From NCBI GenBank assembly GCA_963580245.1, contig CAUZJO010000138.1:1-12627 (forward strand): DNA of 12,627 nucleotides. The letters run 5' to 3'. Every line of letters begins with the position of its first letter. Position 1 is the first letter of the stretch. The stretch comes from CAUZJO01 sp963580245 (GTDB taxonomy: Bacteria > Sumerlaeota > Sumerlaeia > MVZB01). Shown here piece by piece: positions 6,920 through 12,627 of this stretch. Made by a program: the position numbers and the translations under genes. The notes beneath the pieces were generated by a model. That model was not told the DNA's origin. It saw only the letters and a program-made list of their open reading frames with translations, and ran no database searches.

Positions 6920-8353
6920 ATGAAAATGGCCACAACGTTGTATGAAGAGTTCGAGGACCTGTTGGAGGCCCAATGGGCGGGGCAACTGAACGAGTCCGGC
7001 CAGGAGCGGCTTGCCCAACTGTGCGTGGGCGACCCGGCCCTCGCCGAGCGGCTGATTCACGAGAACGGCCTAACCGGTCTGCTGTCGCGGTGCGGACCCA
7101 ATCCGGCCCCCGAGGGGTTAGCCGCGTCGGTGCTCGGCCGGATCGAGCGCGAGGCGGACCTACGGCCCAAATCGGCCCGGACGGGCGGGCGCGAGGCGAG
7201 CTATAGCTTCCGCGGACGGTGGTGGCAGGCGCCGGCGATGAGGTGGGCGCAGGGGCTCGCCCTGACGGCGATGCTCGTGGTATTGGGTGCCGCACTTTTC
7301 TATCAGCATCGGCAATTAAGACAGTACCGGGTGGCATCCGAACCAAGTCTGGAACGGGGTCGGCAAACGGTTTTCACCGCCGAAGCGTTGCCAGTCAGCG
7401 AGGCGGCACCCACGGCCAGTATCAGTGGAGATGCGCCCGCGAGTCCAATAACGCCCGCTGAATCAGCCGACGGCCCCAGACTCATGGCCCAGGTGGTTGA
7501 AGCGGAACGGGCACCGGCGGCATCGATCGCGGCCGAGCGAAATGACCAGGGTGCGAGCCGCGTGGCGGAGATGACGACGCCCGACCTGCCTACGGTGGTT
7601 GCGACTCCCCTACGGACCGAACCGGTGAATGAAGACCAGCTCGATACAGAGGTGGCCCTGGCGGACCTTGACGTCGGCCAGGAAGAGTCACCTCCGCCCC
7701 CGGTTGATTCATCAGAGGAACCCGCGGCGACGCCCGTCGAGGTCAAGAGTCGCCGTCTGGCGATGCAGATCCAGCTCGCGGCCGATCATGCCGCCCTCCC
7801 ATCCCAGTCTCCGGCGGCGGGGCGTAAGAGGACGGTCGCGGGACGTCCCAATGACCCGCGGGGTCAAGGTAAGAGACGGTCCTTCGCCGAGAACGGGGCC
7901 GCCCCGACCGAACCCGCAAAACGCTCCAAGGTCACGCTAAAGGATATTGAGATGGCCGCGGCCATGGCCGGTGGCGAGATTGCGGGACGCGCGGAGCGAC
8001 AGAAAAACGTCCATCAGCTTTCGCTCAAGATGGATCGCGACCAGGTCCAAACATTCATGGAAAAACTTGAGGAGATGGGCGTCCCGTATCTGCGGAAGGT
8101 CTCACCGCGGCCCTCCGAGGATGAAGCGCCGGACAGCACCGAGCCACCGGTGCAGTTTTTCGACATCACGGAAGGCCAGAGCATCCTGAAGTCGGTCCAT
8201 GATATCCCGCCCGAACCGCCGGTGGCCAAGGCCTCCCCCGCCGACGGCGCCACGACCTTCATCCTGCGCCCCGCCGTGATGGAGGCCAACGGGCGGCAAT
8301 TCCCGGTCATCGTCATGGTCCGGGTGGTTGCACGGGGCGAACCTCAGCGATAG
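6920..8353 (+). CDS. Single-span membrane protein, putative anti-sigma factor
   Basis: This 477-residue protein is probably the regulator of the sigma factor encoded 34 bases upstream. Residues 1-60 (YEEFEDLLEAQWAGQLNESG, then ERLAQLC and ALAERLIHENGLTGLL) resemble the short acidic helical N-terminus of anti-sigma/FecR-like proteins. I see no HxxxCxxC zinc motif. One transmembrane helix lies at about 110-128 (GLALTAMLVVLGAALFY). The long middle part (130-340) is low-complexity and rich in Ala, Pro, Glu and Thr, as in an extended periplasmic linker. A folded C-terminal part (about 340-477) contains HQLSLKMDRDQVQTFMEKL and a final hydrophobic strand-like segment (FPVIVMVRVVA). The frame is open upstream to 6788 inside the sigma gene, but ATG 6920 or 6926, after AGG at 6914-6916, is the sensible start. 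The anti-sigma role is inferred from position and topology, not from a diagnostic motif. Confidence 0.7.
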   Translation: MKMATTLYEEFEDLLEAQWAGQLNESGQERLAQLCVGDPALAERLIHENGLTGLLSRCGPNPAPEGLAASVLGRIEREADLRPKSARTGGREASYSFRGRWWQAPAMRWAQGLALTAMLVVLGAALFYQHRQLRQYRVASEPSLERGRQTVFTAEALPVSEAAPTASISGDAPASPITPAESADGPRLMAQVVEAERAPAASIAAERNDQGASRVAEMTTPDLPTVVATPLRTEPVNEDQLDTEVALADLDVGQEESPPPPVDSSEEPAATPVEVKSRRLAMQIQLAADHAALPSQSPAAGRKRTVAGRPNDPRGQGKRRSFAENGAAPTEPAKRSKVTLKDIEMAAAMAGGEIAGRAERQKNVHQLSLKMDRDQVQTFMEKLEEMGVPYLRKVSPRPSEDEAPDSTEPPVQFFDITEGQSILKSVHDIPPEPPVAKASPADGATTFILRPAVMEANGRQFPVIVMVRVVARGEPQR

Positions 8354-8485
8354 CGAATCCGAAATTGCGGCAAATCATTTGGACCGGACGGGCGGGTAGT
8401 ACCCCTGTCCTGAAGGATAGACGCGCACACTGGTATCTTTTCATCGAGTCACCCGAAATAAGACCGCATTCTCACATCCAAAGCT

Positions 8486-8493
8486 GCCGATAA
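8486..8493 (+). promoter_or_regulatory. Possible flagellar sigma-28 -10 element
   Basis: The octamer GCCGATAA is an exact match to the -10 consensus of the flagellar/motility sigma factor (FliA/SigD), and it lies upstream of motA. The expected TAAA about 15 bases further upstream is missing; the bases there read CATT. It sits about 345 bases before the motA start. The match is suggestive but may be chance. Confidence 0.2.
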
Positions 8494-8781
8494 GCCAATC
8501 ATTGGGGCTCTTCATGATCCCGGCGGGGCTCAATGGTGAGATTCCGTGGGTGCAAGCCGACGGATCACGCTCCGCATATCATGACGGTCCTGAAAGGATC
8601 CGCCCTTAACGGCAGCCGGTTGGCACAATCGCTCGGGGGAGTCGCGAAATCGAAGGATCTCCAACCAAAGGAGCCGCTTCTCTTGGCGGGCTTCCGCGCC
8701 TAAAGGTTTAACTCGGCGGGGCCGATCCTTAAGGATGGGATGGGCTCCATACTTGTCTCGGCCCAGGTAGGGCCTTATGCA

Positions 8782-8807
8782 CTGAACGGGCGGCGCCGCG
8801 GGTTCAG
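8782..8807. repeat. 26-base interrupted palindrome just before motA
   Basis: CTGAAC (8782-8787) and GTTCAG (8802-8807) flank the perfect palindrome GCGGCGCCGC (8790-8799), with GG on each side. The whole element is symmetric apart from the GG/GG pair and ends 31 bases before the motA start codon. It could be an operator for a dimeric regulator, or an RNA hairpin in the leader. There is no T-run after it, so it is not an ordinary terminator. Confidence 0.5.
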
Positions 8808-8838
8808 ATGCGAAAGAAATCGGATAAGTGAATAGAAG

Positions 8839-9624
8839 ATGGATATCGGTAGCATCGCCCGCCTGATCTTAAGTTTCGGACTGATCCTCCTGGGCAACCA
8901 GATGGAGGGCGGCCACCTGAAGTCCCTCTACCAGCCCACGGCGGCCATGATCGTGCTGGGTGGAACCGCCGGCGCTTGCGTCCTACAGTTTCCGATGCGC
9001 GTCACCATTGCCTCACTCAAGGGCCTGCTCTCGGTGTTTATACCCCCAAAGGTTGATTCTGGAGCCATCATCACCCAGATCGTGGATTTCGCCAAACGCG
9101 CGCGGCGTGAGGGGATCCTGGCGCTGGAAAAGGAAATCGAGACCCTGAGCGATCCCTTCTTCTCCAAGGTGCTGCGCATGGCGGTGGATGGGCTGGAGCC
9201 CAAGCAATTGGTCGAGACGATGGAGACCGAGCTGAGCACCTTCGAGGAAAAAATCGAAGGGCCCGTCAAGTTCTGGGAAGCGGCCGGCGGTTACTGCCCC
9301 ACCGTCGGCATCCTCGGGGCCGTCTTGGGGCTGATCCACGTCATGAGCAACCTGAACGATCCCTCCAAGCTGGGCGCCGGTATTGCCACGGCGTTCGTGG
9401 CCACGATTTACGGCGTTGGCACATCCAATCTAGTCTTCCTCCCCTTCTCCAACAAGATCAAATTCAATGGGAAAACCCTGGTCAAGTCCCGTGAGATCGT
9501 CCTGAAGGGCGTGCTGCTGATCCAGGAGAGTGTCAACCACAGCATCATCGAGGAGCAACTCAAGAGTTTCCTGGACGAGAAATCGCGCAAGAAGACCGTC
9601 ACCACGGACAAAGGTGATGATTAA
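8839..9624 (+). CDS. motA: Flagellar motor stator protein MotA/PomA
   Basis: This inner-membrane subunit forms, with MotB, the ion-conducting stator that turns the flagellum. The 261-residue protein has the MotA layout: two N-terminal membrane spans (about 3-19 and 34-51) with GGHLKSLYQPTAAMIVLGG, a large cytoplasmic loop (about 53-145), and two C-terminal spans (about 152-170 and 182-203). The loop holds KRARREGILALEKEI, which includes the charged residues (R89/R90 and E97) that contact the rotor protein FliG in the family. The conserved prolines are P154 (in YCPTVGILGAVLGLIHVM) and P202. This resembles the PomA/MotC-type subgroup more than E. coli MotA, so the ion (H+ or Na+) cannot be told. 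ATG 8839 follows a purine-rich AGAAG. The partner motB begins 42 bases after the stop. No other flagellar gene is in the window. Confidence 0.93.
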   Translation: MDIGSIARLILSFGLILLGNQMEGGHLKSLYQPTAAMIVLGGTAGACVLQFPMRVTIASLKGLLSVFIPPKVDSGAIITQIVDFAKRARREGILALEKEIETLSDPFFSKVLRMAVDGLEPKQLVETMETELSTFEEKIEGPVKFWEAAGGYCPTVGILGAVLGLIHVMSNLNDPSKLGAGIATAFVATIYGVGTSNLVFLPFSNKIKFNGKTLVKSREIVLKGVLLIQESVNHSIIEEQLKSFLDEKSRKKTVTTDKGDD

Positions 9625-9665
9625 CCCCCCGACGGTCGCGATCGGTGGCCTGAAGCAGACTGAGC

Positions 9666-10061
9666 ATGGCTCGCAAGCAAAAGCACGAAGAACACGTCAA
9701 TCACGAACGATGGCTGGTCAACTACGCCGACTTCATCACCCTGCTGTTCGCGACCTTTACGGCACTTTATGCCATCAGTAACGCCGACATGGACAAATTC
9801 CGCAAACTCCAAGCGTCGATCAAAATGGCCTTTGCCGAAGGGCCCAGCTGCGTGATGAAAGGGACTCCCGTAGATTCGAGTGTTCAGGCCAAGGGCGGGG
9901 CCGATCCCCAAGGCAATCTGGTCATCAGTATTTTCTCCCCCGACTATTCGTCCAACCAAGGGGGGGAGATGAGGACGAAGACGGAATGGGAGATGGGGAT
10001 GAAGATGGCTTTGGCGACGGCGAGGAGGCGGGAGAGGAAGACCCGTTCAATGGAATCTTGA
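9666..10061 (+). CDS. motB: MotB stator protein, N-terminal part (frameshifted)
   Basis: This frame encodes the membrane half of MotB, which conducts ions with MotA. Residues 1-17 are a basic/polar cytoplasmic tail. The single membrane span (about 18-38) is WLVNYADFITLLFATFTALYA; D22 is in the position of the essential ion-binding aspartate. It is followed by NADMDKFRKLQASIKMAF, the typical plug/periplasmic start of MotB/PomB. After NQGG (97-100) the frame meets a run of seven G (9960-9966). It then continues as about 31 unrelated, basic residues to a TGA at 10059-10061, while the expected acidic linker and OmpA-like domain lie in the other frame. One more G in the run, or a -1 ribosomal shift, would give a full-length MotB of about 330 residues. 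As written, the product would lack the peptidoglycan anchor. Confidence 0.85.
   Translation: MARKQKHEEHVNHERWLVNYADFITLLFATFTALYAISNADMDKFRKLQASIKMAFAEGPSCVMKGTPVDSSVQAKGGADPQGNLVISIFSPDYSSNQGGEMRTKTEWEMGMKMALATARRRERKTRSMES
9960..9966 (+). repeat. Run of seven G at the motB frame break
   Basis: The run is read as GGG GGG plus one G in the MotB N-terminal frame. Eight G would connect NQGG directly to GDEDEDG of the C-terminal frame. It is a candidate slippage site for phase variation, recoding or assembly error. Confidence 0.75.
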
Positions 10062-10657
10062 TGTATCCGGACGACCCCGAGAACGAGGATGAATCAGAAA
10101 CGACTGAACCGACACCGACCCCGACCCCCAGCCCCACCCCTGGAGGTGATGAGGAGCCCTTCGCCAACGCGAGCGAGGGGATGGGCGACCCCGAGAAGGC
10201 GGCGGGCGAGTTGAAGAAAATGCTTCAGGAGGCCAGCCTGAAGGACCTTGTCGCAGTGCGCCAGGAATCGCGCGGGACCGTGATCAGTCTGAGCGAAGCG
10301 GCCTTTTTCGCCACCGGCGGCCTCGACGTGATGACCCAGAGCCGGGTGCAGTTGGACCGCATCATCAAAGTCCTGCGCAACCGCGCCTATCACATTCGGG
10401 TTGAGGGGCACATCAACAATATCCCCGTCAGTCCCGGCCGGCCCTATCGCAACAACGGCGAGCTGTCGATCATGCGCGCCCAGCGCGTGGTCGATTACAT
10501 GCTCCGGGAGTTCAACTTCCCAGGCAATATGATCAGCGTGGCGGGTTACGGCGAGTACCGGCCGGTCGCCGAAAACGAGACCCCGGAGGGTCGCCGCAAG
10601 AACCGGCGCGTCGACATCGTGATCCTTAACGATGAGGAAGTCGCAAAAGAACCCTAA
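9986..10657 (+). CDS. motB: MotB C-terminal part: acidic linker and OmpA-like peptidoglycan-binding domain (frameshifted)
   Basis: The frame is open from 9962 and is the continuation of the preceding motB fragment. ATG 9986 is only the first in-frame ATG and has no clear ribosome binding site. It encodes a very acidic Gly/Asp/Glu segment with DEDEDG and DGDEDG (DxDxDG pattern, as in calcium-binding loops), then a PTPTPTPSPTP linker (42-52). The OmpA/MotB domain follows at about 98-214, with VISLSEAAFFATGGLDV, a VEGH motif, SIMRAQRVVDYM and GYGEYRPVAENETPEGRRKNRRV. It would sit in the periplasm and fix the stator to peptidoglycan. The usual GHTDN is GHINN here (141-145), so the aspartate that contacts diaminopimelate in OmpA-type domains is Asn; the arginine in the SIMRA helix (R164) is kept. 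It is unlikely to be a separate gene, since it has no membrane segment or signal peptide. Confidence 0.85.
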   Translation: MGDGDEDGFGDGEEAGEEDPFNGILMYPDDPENEDESETTEPTPTPTPSPTPGGDEEPFANASEGMGDPEKAAGELKKMLQEASLKDLVAVRQESRGTVISLSEAAFFATGGLDVMTQSRVQLDRIIKVLRNRAYHIRVEGHINNIPVSPGRPYRNNGELSIMRAQRVVDYMLREFNFPGNMISVAGYGEYRPVAENETPEGRRKNRRVDIVILNDEEVAKEP

Positions 10658-10697
10658 ATCCCCCTCTTTGTTTCTCCATCCAACTGTGCTTAAATAA

Positions 10698-10726
10698 CCG
10701 CCGATTCGGGAAACCCGTTTCGGCGG
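10698..10726 (+). terminator. Intrinsic-terminator-like hairpin after motB
   Basis: CCGCCGA (10698-10704) pairs with TCGGCGG (10720-10726). Inside, CGGG (10707-10710) pairs with CCCG (10714-10717) around an AAA loop, with TT bulges on both sides. It is followed by CATCTTTATT, a modest T-rich tail. It lies between the motB stop (10657) and the next start (10774), so it separates the motor genes from the GspA-like gene. Confidence 0.65.
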
Positions 10727-10773
10727 CATCTTTATTCTGACCCCTACTCCATCCTTCGGGGCATCGGTGGACG

Positions 10774-12576
10774 ATGTATCTCGAATTCTTTGGCTTCAAA
10801 GAAGCCCCCTTTAACCTGACGCCCGATTCCCGGTTCCTGTTTCTCAGTCACAGGCACCAGGAAGCCCTGGCCGCGTTGTTGTTCGGCGTCCAGGAGCGCA
10901 AGGGTTTCATCTGCCTGACCGGCGAGATCGGGTGTGGGAAGACCACGCTGTGCCGGGCGATGCTGAGCCAACTGGAGCCTGAGAAGGTCAAGGTCTGCCT
11001 GGTGCTCAACTCGTACCTGAGCGACCTGGAGCTGCTCAAGACGATCAACGAGGGGTATGAGCTGGATGCGGAGTCGGACTCCAAAAAGACTTTGCTGGAC
11101 GGGCTCAACGAGTTTCTGATCCGAGAGTACGCCCAGGGCCACAACGTGGTGCTGATCATCGATGAGTCGCAAAACCTGCGGCCCGATACGCTCGAACAGA
11201 TCCGGATGATCAGCAACCTGGAGACCGAGACGGCCAAGCTGATCCAGATCGTGATGGTGGGCCAACCCGAACTGCGCCGGACGCTGGGCCTGCCCGAGCT
11301 CGAGCAGCTCAATCAACGCATCACCGTCCGCTACCACATCACGCCGCTCGACGAAAGCGAACTGCCCGACTACGTTCAGCATCGACTCTCGGTCGCCGAG
11401 CCGCAGGTGCAGATCGTATTCACCCCACGCGCCCACCGCTTGCTCTATCATCATTCCAAGGGAGTGCCGCGCAGGATCAATGTGCTGTGCGACCGCTGCC
11501 TGTTGATCGCCTATATCCAGGGGGCGTTCGAGATCAACGACAAGGTCGTCCAGCAGGCCTGGGAAGAAGTCCGGGGCGAAGTGCAGGGATCGGGCCAGGG
11601 AGGGGAAACCGCGGCCGCCGGGTCCGAGCGAGGAGGGGATTTGCCGCGGTGGCTCGGCCATGCGCTGATGGGCATGGCGGGCGGCTTGGTCGTCGTGTTG
11701 GCCGTCTTTGCCAGTCAATGGCTGCTCGGTCGATCAGCGGGACGGTGGGAAATCGAGCAGGCGAACCCGACACCGACCCCAGCGGCGACCCTGACGCCGG
11801 TCCCGACGCCGGCCGCAACCGCGCAACCCCTGCCTCCGGAGTCCGCCCCCGTGGTCGAATCACCGGAGATCACCCCCACGCCGACGCCAACACCCACCCC
11901 GACGCCGAGCCCGACGCCCTTCCTGTATGAAGACTGGTCGCGCGACGCCGACGGCATTCTGCGTGTTCGGTCGCGATCGCTGGCCGAGGCGGCGGCGTAC
12001 ATTACACTGGCCCGCCAGTGGAATTTCGAGATTGGTTTGGAGGAGGACTTCATCAAGCCGCCCGCCGAGGAAGTGGCGCTCTATGACATGCTCAGTATGA
12101 TGAATCAGCTAAACTTCCGGGCCGCCAGGACCGAAGAGTTGGGAGATGCCCTTCGCCCCAATTTGCCGGTGCTGGTACACCTGGCGGGGGCATCAGAGCG
12201 GGCGCCTTGGGGCGTCATCACCTCGTTGCGAGGAGATGTTCTGGAACTCATCGATCCGATCCACGGACGTAAGATGGTTCGCCGGTCCACCTTGGAGCCC
12301 CACGTGGTCGAGGCGATCGTCCTCTACCAGGATGAAGCGGGACTGACCGGATTGGGGTCCGGCGACCAGGGCGAGAAGGTCAGGCAACTGCAAACGTGGC
12401 TGGCCACGGAAGGCACGTTCGAGGCCGAAGTCGACGGCAAGTACGGCCAAGACACCAGCGTGGCCATCCAGAAATTCCAGCGAGCGATCGGGTTGGACCA
12501 GACCGGAAAAGTCGACCCCCTGACCGCCGCCGCCCTGACCGCCCGGCAAAAACCCAAAAGTCCACGGCTATTCTAG
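10774..12576 (+). CDS. GspA/ExeA-like AAA ATPase with C-terminal peptidoglycan-binding domain
   Basis: This 600-residue protein has the full GspA/ExeA layout. The AAA ATPase spans about 1-265: the start YLEFFGFKEAPFNLTPD, Walker A GEIGCGKTT (50-58), Walker B VVLIIDES (125-132) and the sensor-like block QIVMVGQPELR. A membrane span lies at about 298-319 (MGMAGGLVVVLAVFASQWLL). A Thr/Pro-rich linker (331-382) and a C39-peptidase-like region without an evident catalytic Cys (about 462-518) follow, then a PG_binding_1 domain (523-590; GDQGEKVRQLQTWLATEG and GKYGQDTSVAIQKFQRA). In Aeromonas, ExeA works with ExeB to open peptidoglycan for assembly of the type II secretin. Related ATPases serve pili and other envelope machines. 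ATG 10774 follows GGTGG by a few bases. The gene is downstream of a terminator, so it is probably transcribed separately from motAB. Its GspB partner and secretin are not in the window, so the machine it serves is unknown. Confidence 0.9.
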   Translation: MYLEFFGFKEAPFNLTPDSRFLFLSHRHQEALAALLFGVQERKGFICLTGEIGCGKTTLCRAMLSQLEPEKVKVCLVLNSYLSDLELLKTINEGYELDAESDSKKTLLDGLNEFLIREYAQGHNVVLIIDESQNLRPDTLEQIRMISNLETETAKLIQIVMVGQPELRRTLGLPELEQLNQRITVRYHITPLDESELPDYVQHRLSVAEPQVQIVFTPRAHRLLYHHSKGVPRRINVLCDRCLLIAYIQGAFEINDKVVQQAWEEVRGEVQGSGQGGETAAAGSERGGDLPRWLGHALMGMAGGLVVVLAVFASQWLLGRSAGRWEIEQANPTPTPAATLTPVPTPAATAQPLPPESAPVVESPEITPTPTPTPTPTPSPTPFLYEDWSRDADGILRVRSRSLAEAAAYITLARQWNFEIGLEEDFIKPPAEEVALYDMLSMMNQLNFRAARTEELGDALRPNLPVLVHLAGASERAPWGVITSLRGDVLELIDPIHGRKMVRRSTLEPHVVEAIVLYQDEAGLTGLGSGDQGEKVRQLQTWLATEGTFEAEVDGKYGQDTSVAIQKFQRAIGLDQTGKVDPLTAAALTARQKPKSPRLF

Positions 12577-12627
12577 TCGATCCTGAAAAAGACCCCTTAC
12601 CCAACAACAATGGGATCAAAACGCTGG

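Larger units (their letters stand above)
8354..8838. other. 485-base gene-free region before motA, rich in small repeats
   Basis: No convincing reading frame is present. Visible structure includes: GTCCTGAAGGAT at 8407-8418, nearly repeated at 8587-8599 with one extra A; an outer arm CATGAT (8513-8518) with ATCATG (8578-8583) enclosing GATTCCGT (8540-8547) with ACGGATC (8560-8566); AAGGATC (8653-8659) facing GATCCTT (8724-8730); the 12-base palindrome ATCCTTAAGGAT (8725-8736); GGGGCTC twice (8504-8510 and 8525-8531); and a 26-base inverted repeat at 8782-8807. It could be a long structured leader of motA, or promoter DNA with operators. It matches no riboswitch class that I recognise. Confidence 0.45.

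Noticed and set aside
8540..8625. Possible c-di-GMP (GEMM) riboswitch before motA
   Set aside because: GAAA-containing and GGCAGCCGGTTGG-like pieces are suggestive, but the GGGACGCAAAGCC-type core and the correct order of elements are missing.
8627..8646. Possible sigma-54 promoter at TGGCAC
   Set aside because: The required GC at the -12 position with correct spacing from GG is absent.
10744..11718. 324-codon open frame on the - strand opposite the GspA-like gene
   Set aside because: It is antisense to clear Walker A/B motifs, with no domain of its own.
11870..11925. Repeat array of CCNACN units in the GspA-like gene as a tandem DNA repeat
   Set aside because: It is explained by the Thr-Pro linker coding sequence with mixed codons, not by a separate DNA element.
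12610..12627. Possible start of a next gene (ATG GGA TCA AAA CGC TGG)
   Set aside because: Only six codons are visible, without a clear ribosome binding site. They do not resemble the start of GspB.

Overview
The window is GC-rich bacterial chromosome. All intact genes are on the + strand, and one wrecked gene is on the - strand at the left. The genes include flagellar-type motor proteins, a lipoprotein signal peptidase, an ECF sigma factor with a membrane anti-sigma-like partner, and a GspA/ExeA-type ATPase. This points to a Gram-negative-type, probably motile bacterium. Two proteins carry Thr-Pro repeat linkers (PTPTP type), and ileS, a DksA-like gene and lspA sit together. That would suit an under-sampled lineage such as the Sumerlaeota, Omnitrophota or PVC-related bacteria. 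The taxonomic guess is inference only and weak.

Layout. Positions 1-232 are the 3' end of an IS630-family insertion sequence. It appears to have landed in a CTAG site inside a secreted repeat-protein gene on the - strand (about 233-1231). That gene is also broken by two frameshifts, one at a run of eight C. Positions 1232-1784 hold no convincing gene, only a possible ileS promoter. A housekeeping cluster follows: ileS (1785-4586), a DksA/TraR-type zinc-finger protein with a long lysine/alanine-rich histone-like tail (4590-5450), and lspA (5523-6122). Next come an ECF sigma factor (about 6178-6885) and a single-span anti-sigma-like protein (6920-8353). A 485-base gene-free stretch (8354-8838) has several inverted and direct repeats and leads into motA (8839-9624). 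It is followed by motB (9666-10657), split into two frames at a run of seven G. A good terminator hairpin (10698-10726) closes the motor pair. The last gene (10774-12576) is a GspA/ExeA-like protein: AAA ATPase, membrane span, Thr/Pro linker, C39-like region and peptidoglycan-binding domain.

How the genes fit together. IleS, the DksA-like protein and LspA are growth and envelope housekeeping. The sigma/anti-sigma pair probably reports an envelope signal. MotA/MotB form an ion-driven stator anchored to peptidoglycan, and the GspA-like ATPase also reaches peptidoglycan, so the right half has a cell-wall-anchored machinery theme. The most interesting points are the G-run frameshift in motB (assembly error, phase variation or recoding), the acidic DxDxDG linker and altered peptidoglycan-binding motif of that MotB, and the structured region before motA. 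I found no CRISPR array, tRNA, rRNA or clearly novel defence system.
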